Source: Corallococcus soli (GTDB lineage Bacteria > Myxococcota > Myxococcia > Myxococcales > Myxococcaceae). Taken from it: DNA of 64,000 bases. Positions 52,965 through 60,900 of the stretch are shown here, one piece after another. The stretch covers positions 124,001 through 188,000 of the forward strand of contig NZ_JAAIYO010000014.1 in the NCBI RefSeq assembly GCF_014930455.1, given 5' to 3'. Positions within the stretch are counted from its first letter, which is position 1. Each line of letters opens with the position of its first letter. Below the pieces are notes generated by a model. The model had not been told where the DNA came from, made no database searches, and saw nothing but the letters and a program-made list of their open reading frames with translations. The translations under genes and the position numbers were made by a program.

Positions 52965-55900
52965 ATGGACCTCAAGCTGCCCCTGGTGGTGTCCCCCCTT
53001 GGCGGACGGTTGGTGCAGGCCTGGGTGCCCGCCTTCTGGCCCCGGCTGAGCGGCGTGGGCCCCAGCCTCTCCACGCTCCGCGACGAGCTGGCGCTCGCCG
53101 TCATGGAGCGCTTCGAGAAGGAGCACGTGGCCCACGTGGCCTCCTACCAGCTCCCGCCGCACCTGGCCCTGCGGCACGTCAAGGTGGACACGGAGGCGAG
53201 GGACCGGGAGAAGAACAAGCGCGTCGTCCTCCAGGGCCGCATGGCCGTGCTGCTGGAGAAGTGGCCGCGCGACGACTTCTGGGTGGTGACGCCCACGCGG
53301 CTGCCCGAGGCCCGCTTCGCGCTGGGTGACCCGGACGCGCTGCCCCAGGCGCTCGCGCGCCGGCTGTCCGCGTGGTGCCTGGAGCACGACCTGGAGGGCC
53401 TGGACGAGGCCTGGGGCACCGGCCACGAGCGCCTGGAGCTGCTGGAGGTGGACGCCTACGCGCCCACCATCCTCCCCCGGGCGCCGCGCAGGCCCCCCAC
53501 CCCACCACGTCGCCGCAAGGCCACCGCCGAGAAGAAGCAGGAGGAGCCAGCCCCGGAGACGCCCGAGCAGCGCGAGGCGCGCCGCAACCGCCGCCGCCTG
53601 TCCCTGGTGGAGCTGCGCGAGGTGGCGCGCAACCTGAGCCATGGCGCGCGGGACGGAGCCCTGGAGCGCTGCTTCGGCCGCGAGGCGCTGGTGCGCGAGG
53701 TGGTGGACGCGCTGGAGGGCCGCGAGGGCGCCGCGGTGGTGCTCGTGGGTCCGTCCGGCTCCGGCAAGACGGCGCTGGTGCACGAGGCCGTCAGCCGCCT
53801 CACCGCGCGGCAGGACGCCGCGGGCACCCGGCGCGACGTGTGGCGCGTGGACGGCAACCAGTTCATCGCGGGCATGATGTACGTGGGCCAATGGGAGGCC
53901 CGGGCGCGCGGCGTGGTGCGGGAGCTGGTGGAGGTGGGCGACCTGCTCTACGTGGACGACCTGGCGTCGCTTGTCTACGCGGGGCGCACCCGCAGCGAGC
54001 GCACCAACGTGGCGCAGTACCTGGAGCCCCACCTGGCGCGCGGCGAGCTGACGGTGCTGGCCGAGTCCACGCCGGAGCGCTTCGAGCGCGTGCGCGAGGA
54101 GGCCCCCACCTTCGCCTCCCTCTTCCGCGTGGTGCACGTGCCCGCGCTGGACGCGCGCGCCACCCTGCCCGCGCTGCTGGGCACGCTGCGCGAGCTGGAG
54201 GCCGAAAGCCACGCGGGCGCGGTGCGGCTGTCCCCGCTGGCGCTGGAGACGCTGCTCGATTTGCAGCAGCGCTTCGTCGCGCACGAGGCCTTCCCGGGCA
54301 AGGCCGTCCGGCTGCTGCGCCGGGTGGTGTCGCGGCACGGCACCGAGGAGGGCGGCGTGCGCCGCTTCACGCAGGAGGACGTCACCTCCGCCATGCGCGA
54401 GCAGACGGGCCTGCCGGACTTCGTGCTGGGCAGCGCGCCACCGAAGACACGCGACACCCTGGAGCGCGAGCTGGCCGCGCAGGTGGCGGGCCAGCCGGAG
54501 GCGGTGTCCGCGGTGGTGGACGCCATCCTCACGTTGCAGCGCTCGCTGCAGCCGCCGGACAAGCCGCTGGCCACCTACCTCTTCGTGGGCCCCACCGGCG
54601 TGGGCAAGACGGAGACGGCCAAGGCCCTGGCGCGCACCCTCTTCGGCGGCGAGGGGCGGCTGGTGCGCTTCGACATGTCGGAGTTCGTGTCCGCGTCCAG
54701 CATCACCCGACTGCTCGGCATGCCGGGCGCGCCGGATGGTGAGCTGACCACCGCGCTGCGCACCCAGCCCTTCTGCGTGGTGCTCTTCGACGAGGTGGAG
54801 AAGGCCCACCCGCGCATCTTCGACGCCCTGCTCCAGTTCCTGGGCGAGGGGCGGCTGACGGACGGCGCCGGCCGCACGGTGGACGCGCGCCAGGCGGTGG
54901 TGGTGCTGACGTCCAACCTGGGCGTGCGCGAGGCCGCGGCCCGCAGCGGCTTCCACCGCACGGCCGACAGCGCGGAGGCGCACTACCTGTCCTCCGTGCG
55001 CGCCTTCTTCCGCCCGGAGTTCTTCAACCGGTTGGACCGGGTGGTGCCCTTCCGCCCGCTGACGCCCGCCGCGCTGCGCGTGGTGGTGGAGCACGCGCTG
55101 GAGTCGCTGCTGTCACGCCGGGGCATCCGCCGGGGCAACGTGCTGGTGGAGGTGGAGCCCGCGCTGTTGGATCTGCTCGTGGAGCAGGCCTACGACCCGC
55201 GCTACGGCGCCCGGCCCCTCAAGCGCGCGCTGGAGCGGCGCCTCACGGTGCCCCTGGCCCACCACCTGGTGCTGCGGGGCGCGGAGGACCTGGCCCGGGT
55301 GGAGCTGTTCCGCCGGGGCGACGACATGGGCCTGTCCGTGGAGCTGATGGCGCGCGAGCCGGCCTGGGCGCCGGAGCCGGACCCCACGGCCTGGACGCTG
55401 GCGGACGTGTCGCGCGTGCTGGAGGAGACGGCGGCTCGGCTGGACGCGCTCGGGAACCCGGAGCCAGGCTCGAAGGTGGGTCCGGAGGCGGTGGAGCTGG
55501 TGGAGCGGCTGGAGCGCCTGCGCGCGGAGGCGGTGGACATCCGGGAGAACGAGCTGTCGGAGCGCGACTTCCTGGAGACGGAAGCGGCGGTGCCCAAGGA
55601 GGTCTCTCGCGGGTACGACTGGAACCGCAACCCCGGGCGTGGCGGTCTCCGGGCCCGGCCGGCCTATGCGTCGGTGCCCCTGCCGGTGTCCCGCGAGGAG
55701 CGGCTGCGTCGCTGCCGCCCGCGCGTGGTGGACCTGCGCGACGAGACGGACTGGCTGGCGCATCAGCTCGCCTGCCGCGAGCGGGGCCCGGACGTACGGG
55801 CCGTGCTCGTCGAGGGCCTGGGCGACGCGCCCGTGGCCGCGCTGGAGGCGGTGGTGCGTGCGCTGCCGCAGGCGCTGGGGCGCGCGGCGGTGCACGAGGA

Positions 55901-56336
55901 GCGCGTGGAGCCGGACGGCCGCATCGCGTGGGCGGCGCCCGGTTCACAGCGTCCGGCGGGGGGGCGGGTGCGGCGCATCGCCGTCAGCCTGACGGCCATC
56001 GGCCTCGCGGAGGTGCTGGCGCCGCTGGAGGGCTACGCGCTGGTGGAGACCCTCCGGGGCGATGGGGCGCGGCTGGCGCCCGTGCGCGTGGAGCTGATGG
56101 AGGGGGACCCGGGCCTGATGGACGACGTGTCCGGGCCGGTGGCCGCGCGCGATGCGGTGCGCGCGGTGGAGCGCGAGGCGCGGCGGGCGGGGACGGAGAA
56201 AGAGCAGGGCCGGGGCCGCGCGGTGGTGGAGGGGAGCGAGGGCGTGCTCCTCCACCTGGCGAGCCGGCGCACGCCGTCGGACGCGCTCGCGTGGGCCGGC
56301 TGCGTGCTGCGGCGCGCGGCCCGGGAGGAGGGCTGA
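52965..56336 (+). CDS. Hsp100/Clp-like AAA+ ATPase 2
   Basis: A protein of 1123 aa starting 4 nt after gene 1, with AGGAGG inside the end of gene 1. Its N-terminal domain (1-180) aligns loosely with those of genes 1 and 3 (ELALAVMERFEK, then PPHLALRHVKVD). Ring 1: Walker A 262-269 (GPSGSGKT), DD at 331-332 where DE is expected, and pore loop GMMYVGQWE. Ring 2: Walker A 542-549, DE 609-610, TSNLGV; the GYVG loop is missing (RLLGMPGAPDGELTTAL). The C-terminal 330 residues are helical then beta-rich (VRRIAVSLTAIG, ALVETLRGDGARLAPVRVEL) and may be a more diverged RF2/PCRF-like region. No other domain is recognised. Confidence 0.85.
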   Translation: MDLKLPLVVSPLGGRLVQAWVPAFWPRLSGVGPSLSTLRDELALAVMERFEKEHVAHVASYQLPPHLALRHVKVDTEARDREKNKRVVLQGRMAVLLEKWPRDDFWVVTPTRLPEARFALGDPDALPQALARRLSAWCLEHDLEGLDEAWGTGHERLELLEVDAYAPTILPRAPRRPPTPPRRRKATAEKKQEEPAPETPEQREARRNRRRLSLVELREVARNLSHGARDGALERCFGREALVREVVDALEGREGAAVVLVGPSGSGKTALVHEAVSRLTARQDAAGTRRDVWRVDGNQFIAGMMYVGQWEARARGVVRELVEVGDLLYVDDLASLVYAGRTRSERTNVAQYLEPHLARGELTVLAESTPERFERVREEAPTFASLFRVVHVPALDARATLPALLGTLRELEAESHAGAVRLSPLALETLLDLQQRFVAHEAFPGKAVRLLRRVVSRHGTEEGGVRRFTQEDVTSAMREQTGLPDFVLGSAPPKTRDTLERELAAQVAGQPEAVSAVVDAILTLQRSLQPPDKPLATYLFVGPTGVGKTETAKALARTLFGGEGRLVRFDMSEFVSASSITRLLGMPGAPDGELTTALRTQPFCVVLFDEVEKAHPRIFDALLQFLGEGRLTDGAGRTVDARQAVVVLTSNLGVREAAARSGFHRTADSAEAHYLSSVRAFFRPEFFNRLDRVVPFRPLTPAALRVVVEHALESLLSRRGIRRGNVLVEVEPALLDLLVEQAYDPRYGARPLKRALERRLTVPLAHHLVLRGAEDLARVELFRRGDDMGLSVELMAREPAWAPEPDPTAWTLADVSRVLEETAARLDALGNPEPGSKVGPEAVELVERLERLRAEAVDIRENELSERDFLETEAAVPKEVSRGYDWNRNPGRGGLRARPAYASVPLPVSREERLRRCRPRVVDLRDETDWLAHQLACRERGPDVRAVLVEGLGDAPVAALEAVVRALPQALGRAAVHEERVEPDGRIAWAAPGSQRPAGGRVRRIAVSLTAIGLAEVLAPLEGYALVETLRGDGARLAPVRVELMEGDPGLMDDVSGPVAARDAVRAVEREARRAGTEKEQGRGRAVVEGSEGVLLHLASRRTPSDALAWAGCVLRRAAREEG

Positions 56337-56339
56337 GCC

Positions 56340-58634
56340 ATGGACAAGAACTTCCACCTCTTCGTGCGCCGCTACCCGGGGGTGGGCGTGGCGGCCCACG
56401 TGCTGACGCACCCGCACCTGGCGTCGTTCGCCAGCGACCTGGGCACCGCGCGTCTGGACATCGCGGAGGTGGTGGGCCGCCTCCTGCGCCGTGGCGAGCT
56501 GCGGGACGAGCTGACGCACTGGGAGGACCTGCGCCAGCGCCGCATGGCCTTCACCGTGCGCGCCATGCAGCACGGGCGGCTGCTGGCCGTGCCGCTGCGC
56601 CTGACGGTGGTGACCCACGGCGGGAGGGGCGGTGCCCGGGCCGCGCGCAAGGCCGACGCGGCGAAGGGGCCGCTGCGCGTCTGGGTGCCACGCGTGGGCG
56701 TGGAGGGCACGCTGCACGACGCGGCGGACCTGGAGTCCTATGTGGAGGAGCTGGTCCGGCATGAGCTGTACCTCGCGCCGCTGGAGCGGCTGCACGGGCT
56801 GGCGTACCTGGGCGAGGAGTCGGTGGAGACGCTGTCCGTGCCGTCGCGCGTGAAGCAGACGCCGAAGGCCCGCGCCACGGAGGACGCGGCGAAGCAGTCC
56901 CGGCGCCCGCCGCCGCCCGCCGGACTCGCGGAGGCCAGCCGCTGCCTCAACGAGGAGGCGCGCGCCGGACTCCTGGAGCGCGCATGGGAGCGCGACGCGG
57001 AGGTGACCCGGCTCGCGGAGGCCGTCACCGCGAGCGCCCGCGCCAGCGTGCTGCTGGTGGGCCCGCCGTCGGTGGGCAAGACAGCGCTGGTGCACGAATT
57101 GGTGCAGCGCGCGGAGGCCGCCGTCGCGGGCCATTCCCTGCACGGCCTGGAGGTGTACAGCACGTCGGGCGGACGCATCATGGCCGGTATGCGCTACCTG
57201 GGGCAGTGGCAGGAGCGCGTGCAGCGCATGGTGGAGGCGCTGCGCGTGCGCCGCGCGGTGCTGCACCTGGACAGCCTGTCGGAGCTGCTGTCGCTGGGCG
57301 GCGGTGACACCGGCCTGGACGTGGCGCGCCACCTGCTGCCGGCCCTGGAGGGCGGCGAGGTGGCGCTGGTGCTGGAGGCCACCCCGGAGGACGTGGCCCG
57401 CGCGGAGCGGACGCACGGGGCCTTCCTGCAGGCGCTGCGGCACTTCTCCGTGGCGCCCCTGGCCCCCGGGGCCGCGCGCACCGCGCTCCAGCAGGCCTCG
57501 CAGCGGGTGGCCCGCGCGCGCAAGGTGCGCTTCACCGGGGACGCGCTGGAGCGCGCCGCCGAACTGACGGAGCGCTTCGGAGACGGCCCGCCGCCCGGCG
57601 GCGCGGTGTCCCTGCTGCGCTCGGCCAGCACCCAGCCCTCCCCCACCAACGAGGTGGACGCGGCCGGCGTGACGCAGGCGTTCTGCACGCGCACCGGCTA
57701 CCCGCGCGAGCTGGTGGACACGTCCGTGCGCCTGGACCCGGAGGCCCTGCTGCGGCGCTTCCGCGAGCGCATCGTCGGGCAGGACGAAGCCACGCTGCTG
57801 CTGCGCAACCTCATCGTCACGCTGAAGACGGGGCTGGCGGACCCGTCCCGTCCGCTGGGCGCCTTCCTGCTGCTGGGCCCCACCGGCGTGGGCAAGACGG
57901 AGTCCGCGCTGGCCCTGGCGGAGTACCTCTTCGGCGACACGTCCCGGCTGGCCCGCTTCGACATGGCGGAGTACGCGGCGCCGGGCAGCGCCGCGCGGCT
58001 GGTGGGCGAAGGGGGCGGCCAGCAGGGCGGCCTCGCGCGCCGGGTGCGCGAGCAGCCCTTCGGCGTGGTGCTGCTGGACGAGGTGGAGAAGGCGGACGCG
58101 GGCGTCCATGACCTGCTGCTCCAGGTCCTGGGCGAGGGACGCCTCACGGATGGCACCGGCCGCACCGTCAGCTTCCGCAACACCGTGGTGCTGCTCACCA
58201 GCAACCTGGGCGCGGACAGCGCGGGGCGCTCGCTGGGCTTCGGTGGGGGCAGCGTGCGCGACCTGGAGCAGCACTACCTGGGCGCCGCCACCGCCTTCTT
58301 CCGGCCGGAGCTGCTGAACCGGTTGGATCAGGTGGTGCCCTACCGGCCCCTCACCCCGGAGGTCATCCGGGCCCTGGCGCGGCGCACGCTGGAGGCGGCC
58401 CTCACGCGCGAGGGGCTCACCCGTCGGGGCGTGAAGGTGTCCTTCGGCGAGGACGTGGTGGAGCACCTGGCGCGCACCGGCTTCGATGCGCGCTATGGCG
58501 CCCGGCCCCTGAAGCGCGCGGTGGAGCAGCTCGTGGTGACGCGGCTGGCCCAGTGGCTCGCCGGTCACGCGAGCACCCCGCCCTCCCAGGTGGTGCTGCG
58601 GGTGGGGCCCCAGGACACGGTGGAGCTTGGCTAG
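56340..58634 (+). CDS. Hsp100/Clp-like AAA+ ATPase 3, lacks C-terminal extension
   Basis: A protein of 764 aa, starting 3 nt after gene 2 with GGAGGAGGG upstream. The N-terminal ~180 residues (FHLFVRRYPGVGVAAHVLTHPHLASFASDLGTA, in parts) resemble the N-domains of genes 1 and 2. Ring 1: Walker A 241-248 (GPPSVGKT), DS at 311-312 for DE, pore loop GMRYLGQWQ. Ring 2: Walker A 513-520, DE 580-581, TSNLGAD, sensor 2 GARPLKR near the end. GYVG loop missing (RLVGEGGGQQGGLARRV). It ends soon after ring 2. The three proteins probably assemble together, or each forms a hexamer with different partners. Confidence 0.85.
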   Translation: MDKNFHLFVRRYPGVGVAAHVLTHPHLASFASDLGTARLDIAEVVGRLLRRGELRDELTHWEDLRQRRMAFTVRAMQHGRLLAVPLRLTVVTHGGRGGARAARKADAAKGPLRVWVPRVGVEGTLHDAADLESYVEELVRHELYLAPLERLHGLAYLGEESVETLSVPSRVKQTPKARATEDAAKQSRRPPPPAGLAEASRCLNEEARAGLLERAWERDAEVTRLAEAVTASARASVLLVGPPSVGKTALVHELVQRAEAAVAGHSLHGLEVYSTSGGRIMAGMRYLGQWQERVQRMVEALRVRRAVLHLDSLSELLSLGGGDTGLDVARHLLPALEGGEVALVLEATPEDVARAERTHGAFLQALRHFSVAPLAPGAARTALQQASQRVARARKVRFTGDALERAAELTERFGDGPPPGGAVSLLRSASTQPSPTNEVDAAGVTQAFCTRTGYPRELVDTSVRLDPEALLRRFRERIVGQDEATLLLRNLIVTLKTGLADPSRPLGAFLLLGPTGVGKTESALALAEYLFGDTSRLARFDMAEYAAPGSAARLVGEGGGQQGGLARRVREQPFGVVLLDEVEKADAGVHDLLLQVLGEGRLTDGTGRTVSFRNTVVLLTSNLGADSAGRSLGFGGGSVRDLEQHYLGAATAFFRPELLNRLDQVVPYRPLTPEVIRALARRTLEAALTREGLTRRGVKVSFGEDVVEHLARTGFDARYGARPLKRAVEQLVVTRLAQWLAGHASTPPSQVVLRVGPQDTVELG

Positions 58635-58646
58635 CTCGCGCTCAAA

Positions 58647-58665
58647 CCCTTGGGCAATCCAAGGG
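58647..58665 (+). terminator. 7-bp perfect hairpin after the ATPase operon
   Basis: CCCTTGG (58647-58653), loop GCAAT, CCAAGGG (58659-58665), beginning 13 nt after the last stop. Probable operon terminator. Confidence 0.55.
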
Positions 58666-58848
58666 CGCGTGTGTGATTCATTGCGCCAATGTCAGGCGCC
58701 TGACCTCCTCGTCGGGCACCAGCTCCCTCCCTGAAACCCCGCTGGCGGAGCCTCAGCGGCCGGCTCACTGCACTTTCACAGCAGCACCGAAAGTCATGCT
58801 TTAACAGAAAGAGTGGCTATCCTCCCCTGCCGCGTCTCACAGCGGAAC

Positions 58849-58872
58849 CTGCCCATGACGGGCAGAGGAGGA
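58849..58872 (+). promoter_or_regulatory. Leader hairpin and ribosome site, crystallin-like gene 1
   Basis: CTGCCC (58849-58854) and GGGCAG (58860-58865) pair over a 5-nt loop ATGAC directly before AGGAGG. The same hairpin precedes gene 2 (59318-59334), so it was copied with the gene or kept for a function. ATG at 58876. Confidence 0.45.
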
Positions 58873-58875
58873 TCC

Positions 58876-59295
58876 ATGGTGCACTGGCTCAAGCGCGTTC
58901 AGGACAAGGTTCGTTCACGGCCCGCCGCATCCCTGGGAGGGAGCGCCTTCCTGGTGACGGGACTCGCGGCGGTGTCGCTGCTGCTGGCTCCCGCTGGCGC
59001 GGCGGCCCAGGACAACGACTCACCCTGCCCCTTCTCGGGCGTGCTCTGCCTGTTCGAAGGCGTGGACTACACGGGCGAGGTCTGGAACGTCCGTTCGCTC
59101 ACGCCCGGCGTGGGCGTCTGCGTCAACCTCCCGGAGCATGGCTGGGAAGACCGGGCGTACTCGGCCATGAACACGAGCAGCTACTACGCGTCGCTGTTCC
59201 TCAACGAAGACTGTGTCGGCCGTCCGTACCCCGTCGAGCCCTACTCGGGACAGAGCCCATTGCCGTTCCAGCCCAAGAGCGTCTGGGTCTACTGA
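58876..59295 (+). CDS. Secreted crystallin/inhibitor-I36-like protein 1
   Basis: A protein of 139 aa with an N-terminal signal helix (FLVTGLAAVSLLLAPAGAAA). The mature 75 residues are one Greek-key-type unit: CPFSGVLCLFEGVDYTGEVWNV, VCVNLPEHGWEDRAYSAMN and CVGRPYPVEPYSG. The pattern CLFEGxxYTG with paired cysteines is typical of peptidase inhibitor I36/SMI-like and crystallin-fold secreted proteins of actinomycetes and myxobacteria. It is paralogous to gene 2 (59348-59761). Role unknown; protease inhibition is inference. Confidence 0.7.
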   Translation: MVHWLKRVQDKVRSRPAASLGGSAFLVTGLAAVSLLLAPAGAAAQDNDSPCPFSGVLCLFEGVDYTGEVWNVRSLTPGVGVCVNLPEHGWEDRAYSAMNTSSYYASLFLNEDCVGRPYPVEPYSGQSPLPFQPKSVWVY

Positions 59296-59317
59296 GCTTC
59301 GCGGTTCGCGGAGGAGC

Positions 59318-59341
59318 CTGCCCATGACGGGCAGTGGAGGA
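59318..59341 (+). promoter_or_regulatory. Leader hairpin and ribosome site, crystallin-like gene 2
   Basis: CTGCCC (59318-59323), ATGAC loop, GGGCAG (59329-59334), then TGGAGGAG. It is the same hairpin as upstream of gene 1, placed five to six bases from the ribosome site. It lies 22 nt after the gene 1 stop, so the second gene may be co-transcribed yet separately controlled. Confidence 0.45.
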
Positions 59342-59347
59342 GCATCC

Positions 59348-59761
59348 ATGCACGGGTTTGAGAGCATCCAGGCTGAAGGACGTTCACCGCGTCGTCGTTT
59401 CCCCAGGTCCCGCCTCCTCGCGGGGGCTGCCGCCCTGGCGATGACGGCCCTGCTGCCCGCGGGCGTGTCCGCCCAGGACAGCGATTCGCCCTGCCCCTTC
59501 CCGGGCACCCTCTGCCTCTTCGAGGGCGAGGACTTCACGGGCGAGGTCTTCATGGTGCAGGCGCTCGATCCCCAGCAGGGGACGTGCGTGAACCTGCCGG
59601 AGCACGGGTGGGAGGGACGGGCGAACTCGGCCATCAACACCAATGGGATCACCGCGTCCCTGTTCTTCAACGAGGACTGCGACGGAGGCCCGCACCCCAT
59701 CGATCCCCACACCTCGGTCAGCAGCCTGGGGTTCCACCCGAAGAGTGTCTGGGTCTACTGA
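59348..59761 (+). CDS. Secreted crystallin/inhibitor-I36-like protein 2
   Basis: A protein of 137 aa with signal (LLAGAAALAMTALLPAGVSA). The mature part is close to gene 1: CPFPGTLCLFEGEDFTGEVFMV, GTCVNLPEHGWEGRANSAIN and FHPKSVWVY, with the same SxGFxPKSVWVY-type end. The N-terminus is arginine-rich (RSPRRRFPRSR). The pair arose by tandem duplication; cleavage-site sequences differ more than the mature domain. Probably secreted. Confidence 0.7.
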   Translation: MHGFESIQAEGRSPRRRFPRSRLLAGAAALAMTALLPAGVSAQDSDSPCPFPGTLCLFEGEDFTGEVFMVQALDPQQGTCVNLPEHGWEGRANSAINTNGITASLFFNEDCDGGPHPIDPHTSVSSLGFHPKSVWVY

Positions 59762-59784
59762 GCCACGCCTCGGCTCATGCCGGA

Positions 59785-59810
59785 CGCGGCGGTCCCCCGG
59801 GACCGCCGCG
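59785..59810. terminator. 12-bp perfect bidirectional terminator
   Basis: CGCGGCGGTCCC (59785-59796), CC loop, GGGACCGCCGCG (59799-59810), lying between the convergent crystallin-like and aldo/keto reductase genes. Confidence 0.65.
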
Positions 59811-59823
59811 ACGGCGCGCTCGA

Positions 59824-60825
59824 CTACCGGCGCTCGCTGTCCAGGTGGTGCATCTGCTCCGCCCCGTAGCGCTCGCCGGAAATCGTCACGAGCGACTCCA
59901 GCGCCGTCACGTCCTCCTTCGACAGCGACCGCGTGAGGGCCCCCAGCGCGTCGTCCAGCTGCGCCCCCGTCTTCACGCCCACCACGGGCACGAACGCCGG
60001 CTGGCGCGCGAGCACCCAGGCGATCGCGAGCTGACCCGGCGTCATCCGGCGCTCCTGGGCGAAGCGCTGGAAGGCGGCCACGCTGTCCTGGTTCTTCTCG
60101 CCGTTCTCGCCGGTGAAGCGCGGCAGCCAGGCGCGGAAGTCCCCCTTCCCCTTCGGCTTGCTCCCCGTCAGCAGCCCCCGGGAGAAGACGCCGTAGAGCG
60201 TCGCGCTGATGCCCAGCTCCTTGAGCGCGGGGAAGATGGCGGCCTCCGGGCCACGGCTCGCCACCGAGTACTCAATCTGGAGGTCCACGATGGGGTGCAC
60301 GCGGTGCGCTCGGCGGACCGTCTCCACGCCCATCTCGGACAGCCCGATGTGGCGGACGTAGCCGGCCTTCACCAGGTCGGCGATGGCGCCGATGGTGTCC
60401 TCGATGGGGACGGCGGGGTCCAACCGCGCGGGACGGTAGATGTCGATGACCTCCACCCCCAGCCGCTTCAGGCTGTAGGCGGCGAAGGTCTTCACCGCCG
60501 CGGGGCGCATGTCCATGCCCATCCAGCTTCCGTCCGGCCCGCGGAGCGCGCCGAACTTCACCGACAACTGGACGCGCTCCCGCCGGCCCGCGATGGCGCG
60601 CCCCACGAGCAGCTCGTTGTGGCCCATCCCGTAGAAGTCCCCGGTGTCGATGAGCGTGACGCCCTGGTCGATGGCGGATTGGAGGGTGCGGACGCTCTCC
60701 GCGTCGTCCGTCGCGCCGTACATGCCCGACATGCCCATGCACCCCAGCCCCAACGGGAACACCTCCGGGCCCGTGGCACCCAGCTTCACCGTGCGCTGCG
60801 CCTGCTGCGTCTCTTGCGTGGCCAT
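59824..60825 (-). CDS. Aldo/keto reductase
   Basis: A protein of 333 aa with the AKR order LGLGCMGMSGMYGATDDAES, LIDTGDFYGMGHNE (Tyr catalytic, Asp), VKFGALRGPDG (Lys), VRHIGLSEMG and the cofactor segment FVPVVGVKTGAQLDDA. The close GCMGMSxxYG start places it in the AKR13/YakC-like plasmid group that reduces aldehydes. Catalytic tetrad fully visible except the His, expected in YRPARL (H appears replaced by A/R context; cannot be resolved by eye). Divergent from the LysR gene, which probably controls it. ATG 60825 with AAGGGG. Confidence 0.85.
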   Translation of the reverse strand: MATQETQQAQRTVKLGATGPEVFPLGLGCMGMSGMYGATDDAESVRTLQSAIDQGVTLIDTGDFYGMGHNELLVGRAIAGRRERVQLSVKFGALRGPDGSWMGMDMRPAAVKTFAAYSLKRLGVEVIDIYRPARLDPAVPIEDTIGAIADLVKAGYVRHIGLSEMGVETVRRAHRVHPIVDLQIEYSVASRGPEAAIFPALKELGISATLYGVFSRGLLTGSKPKGKGDFRAWLPRFTGENGEKNQDSVAAFQRFAQERRMTPGQLAIAWVLARQPAFVPVVGVKTGAQLDDALGALTRSLSKEDVTALESLVTISGERYGAEQMHHLDSERR

Positions 60826-60877
60826 GTGTCGCCCCTTCCGTGTGAGGGGAGATTCATCATTCGCCATGCAGAAATCC

Positions 60878-60899
60878 ATTGAATAGGCTGTATCCCAAT
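60878..60899. promoter_or_regulatory. LysR-type operator candidate
   Basis: ATTG (60878-60881) and CAAT (60896-60899) face each other over 14 nt in the 75-nt gap between the divergent AKR and LysR genes. A LysR-type site with the T-N11-A core would fit here, directly abutting the LysR start codon. Confidence 0.35.
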
Positions 60900-60900
60900 C

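Noticed and set aside
51554-58241. VGF, SGF and LGF tripeptides in ring 2 of the three ATPases as ClpP-binding loops
   Set aside because: They sit near the ClpP-loop position after TSNLGA, but ClpB also has a similar RFG there and no ClpP gene is adjacent, so I do not claim protease partnering.
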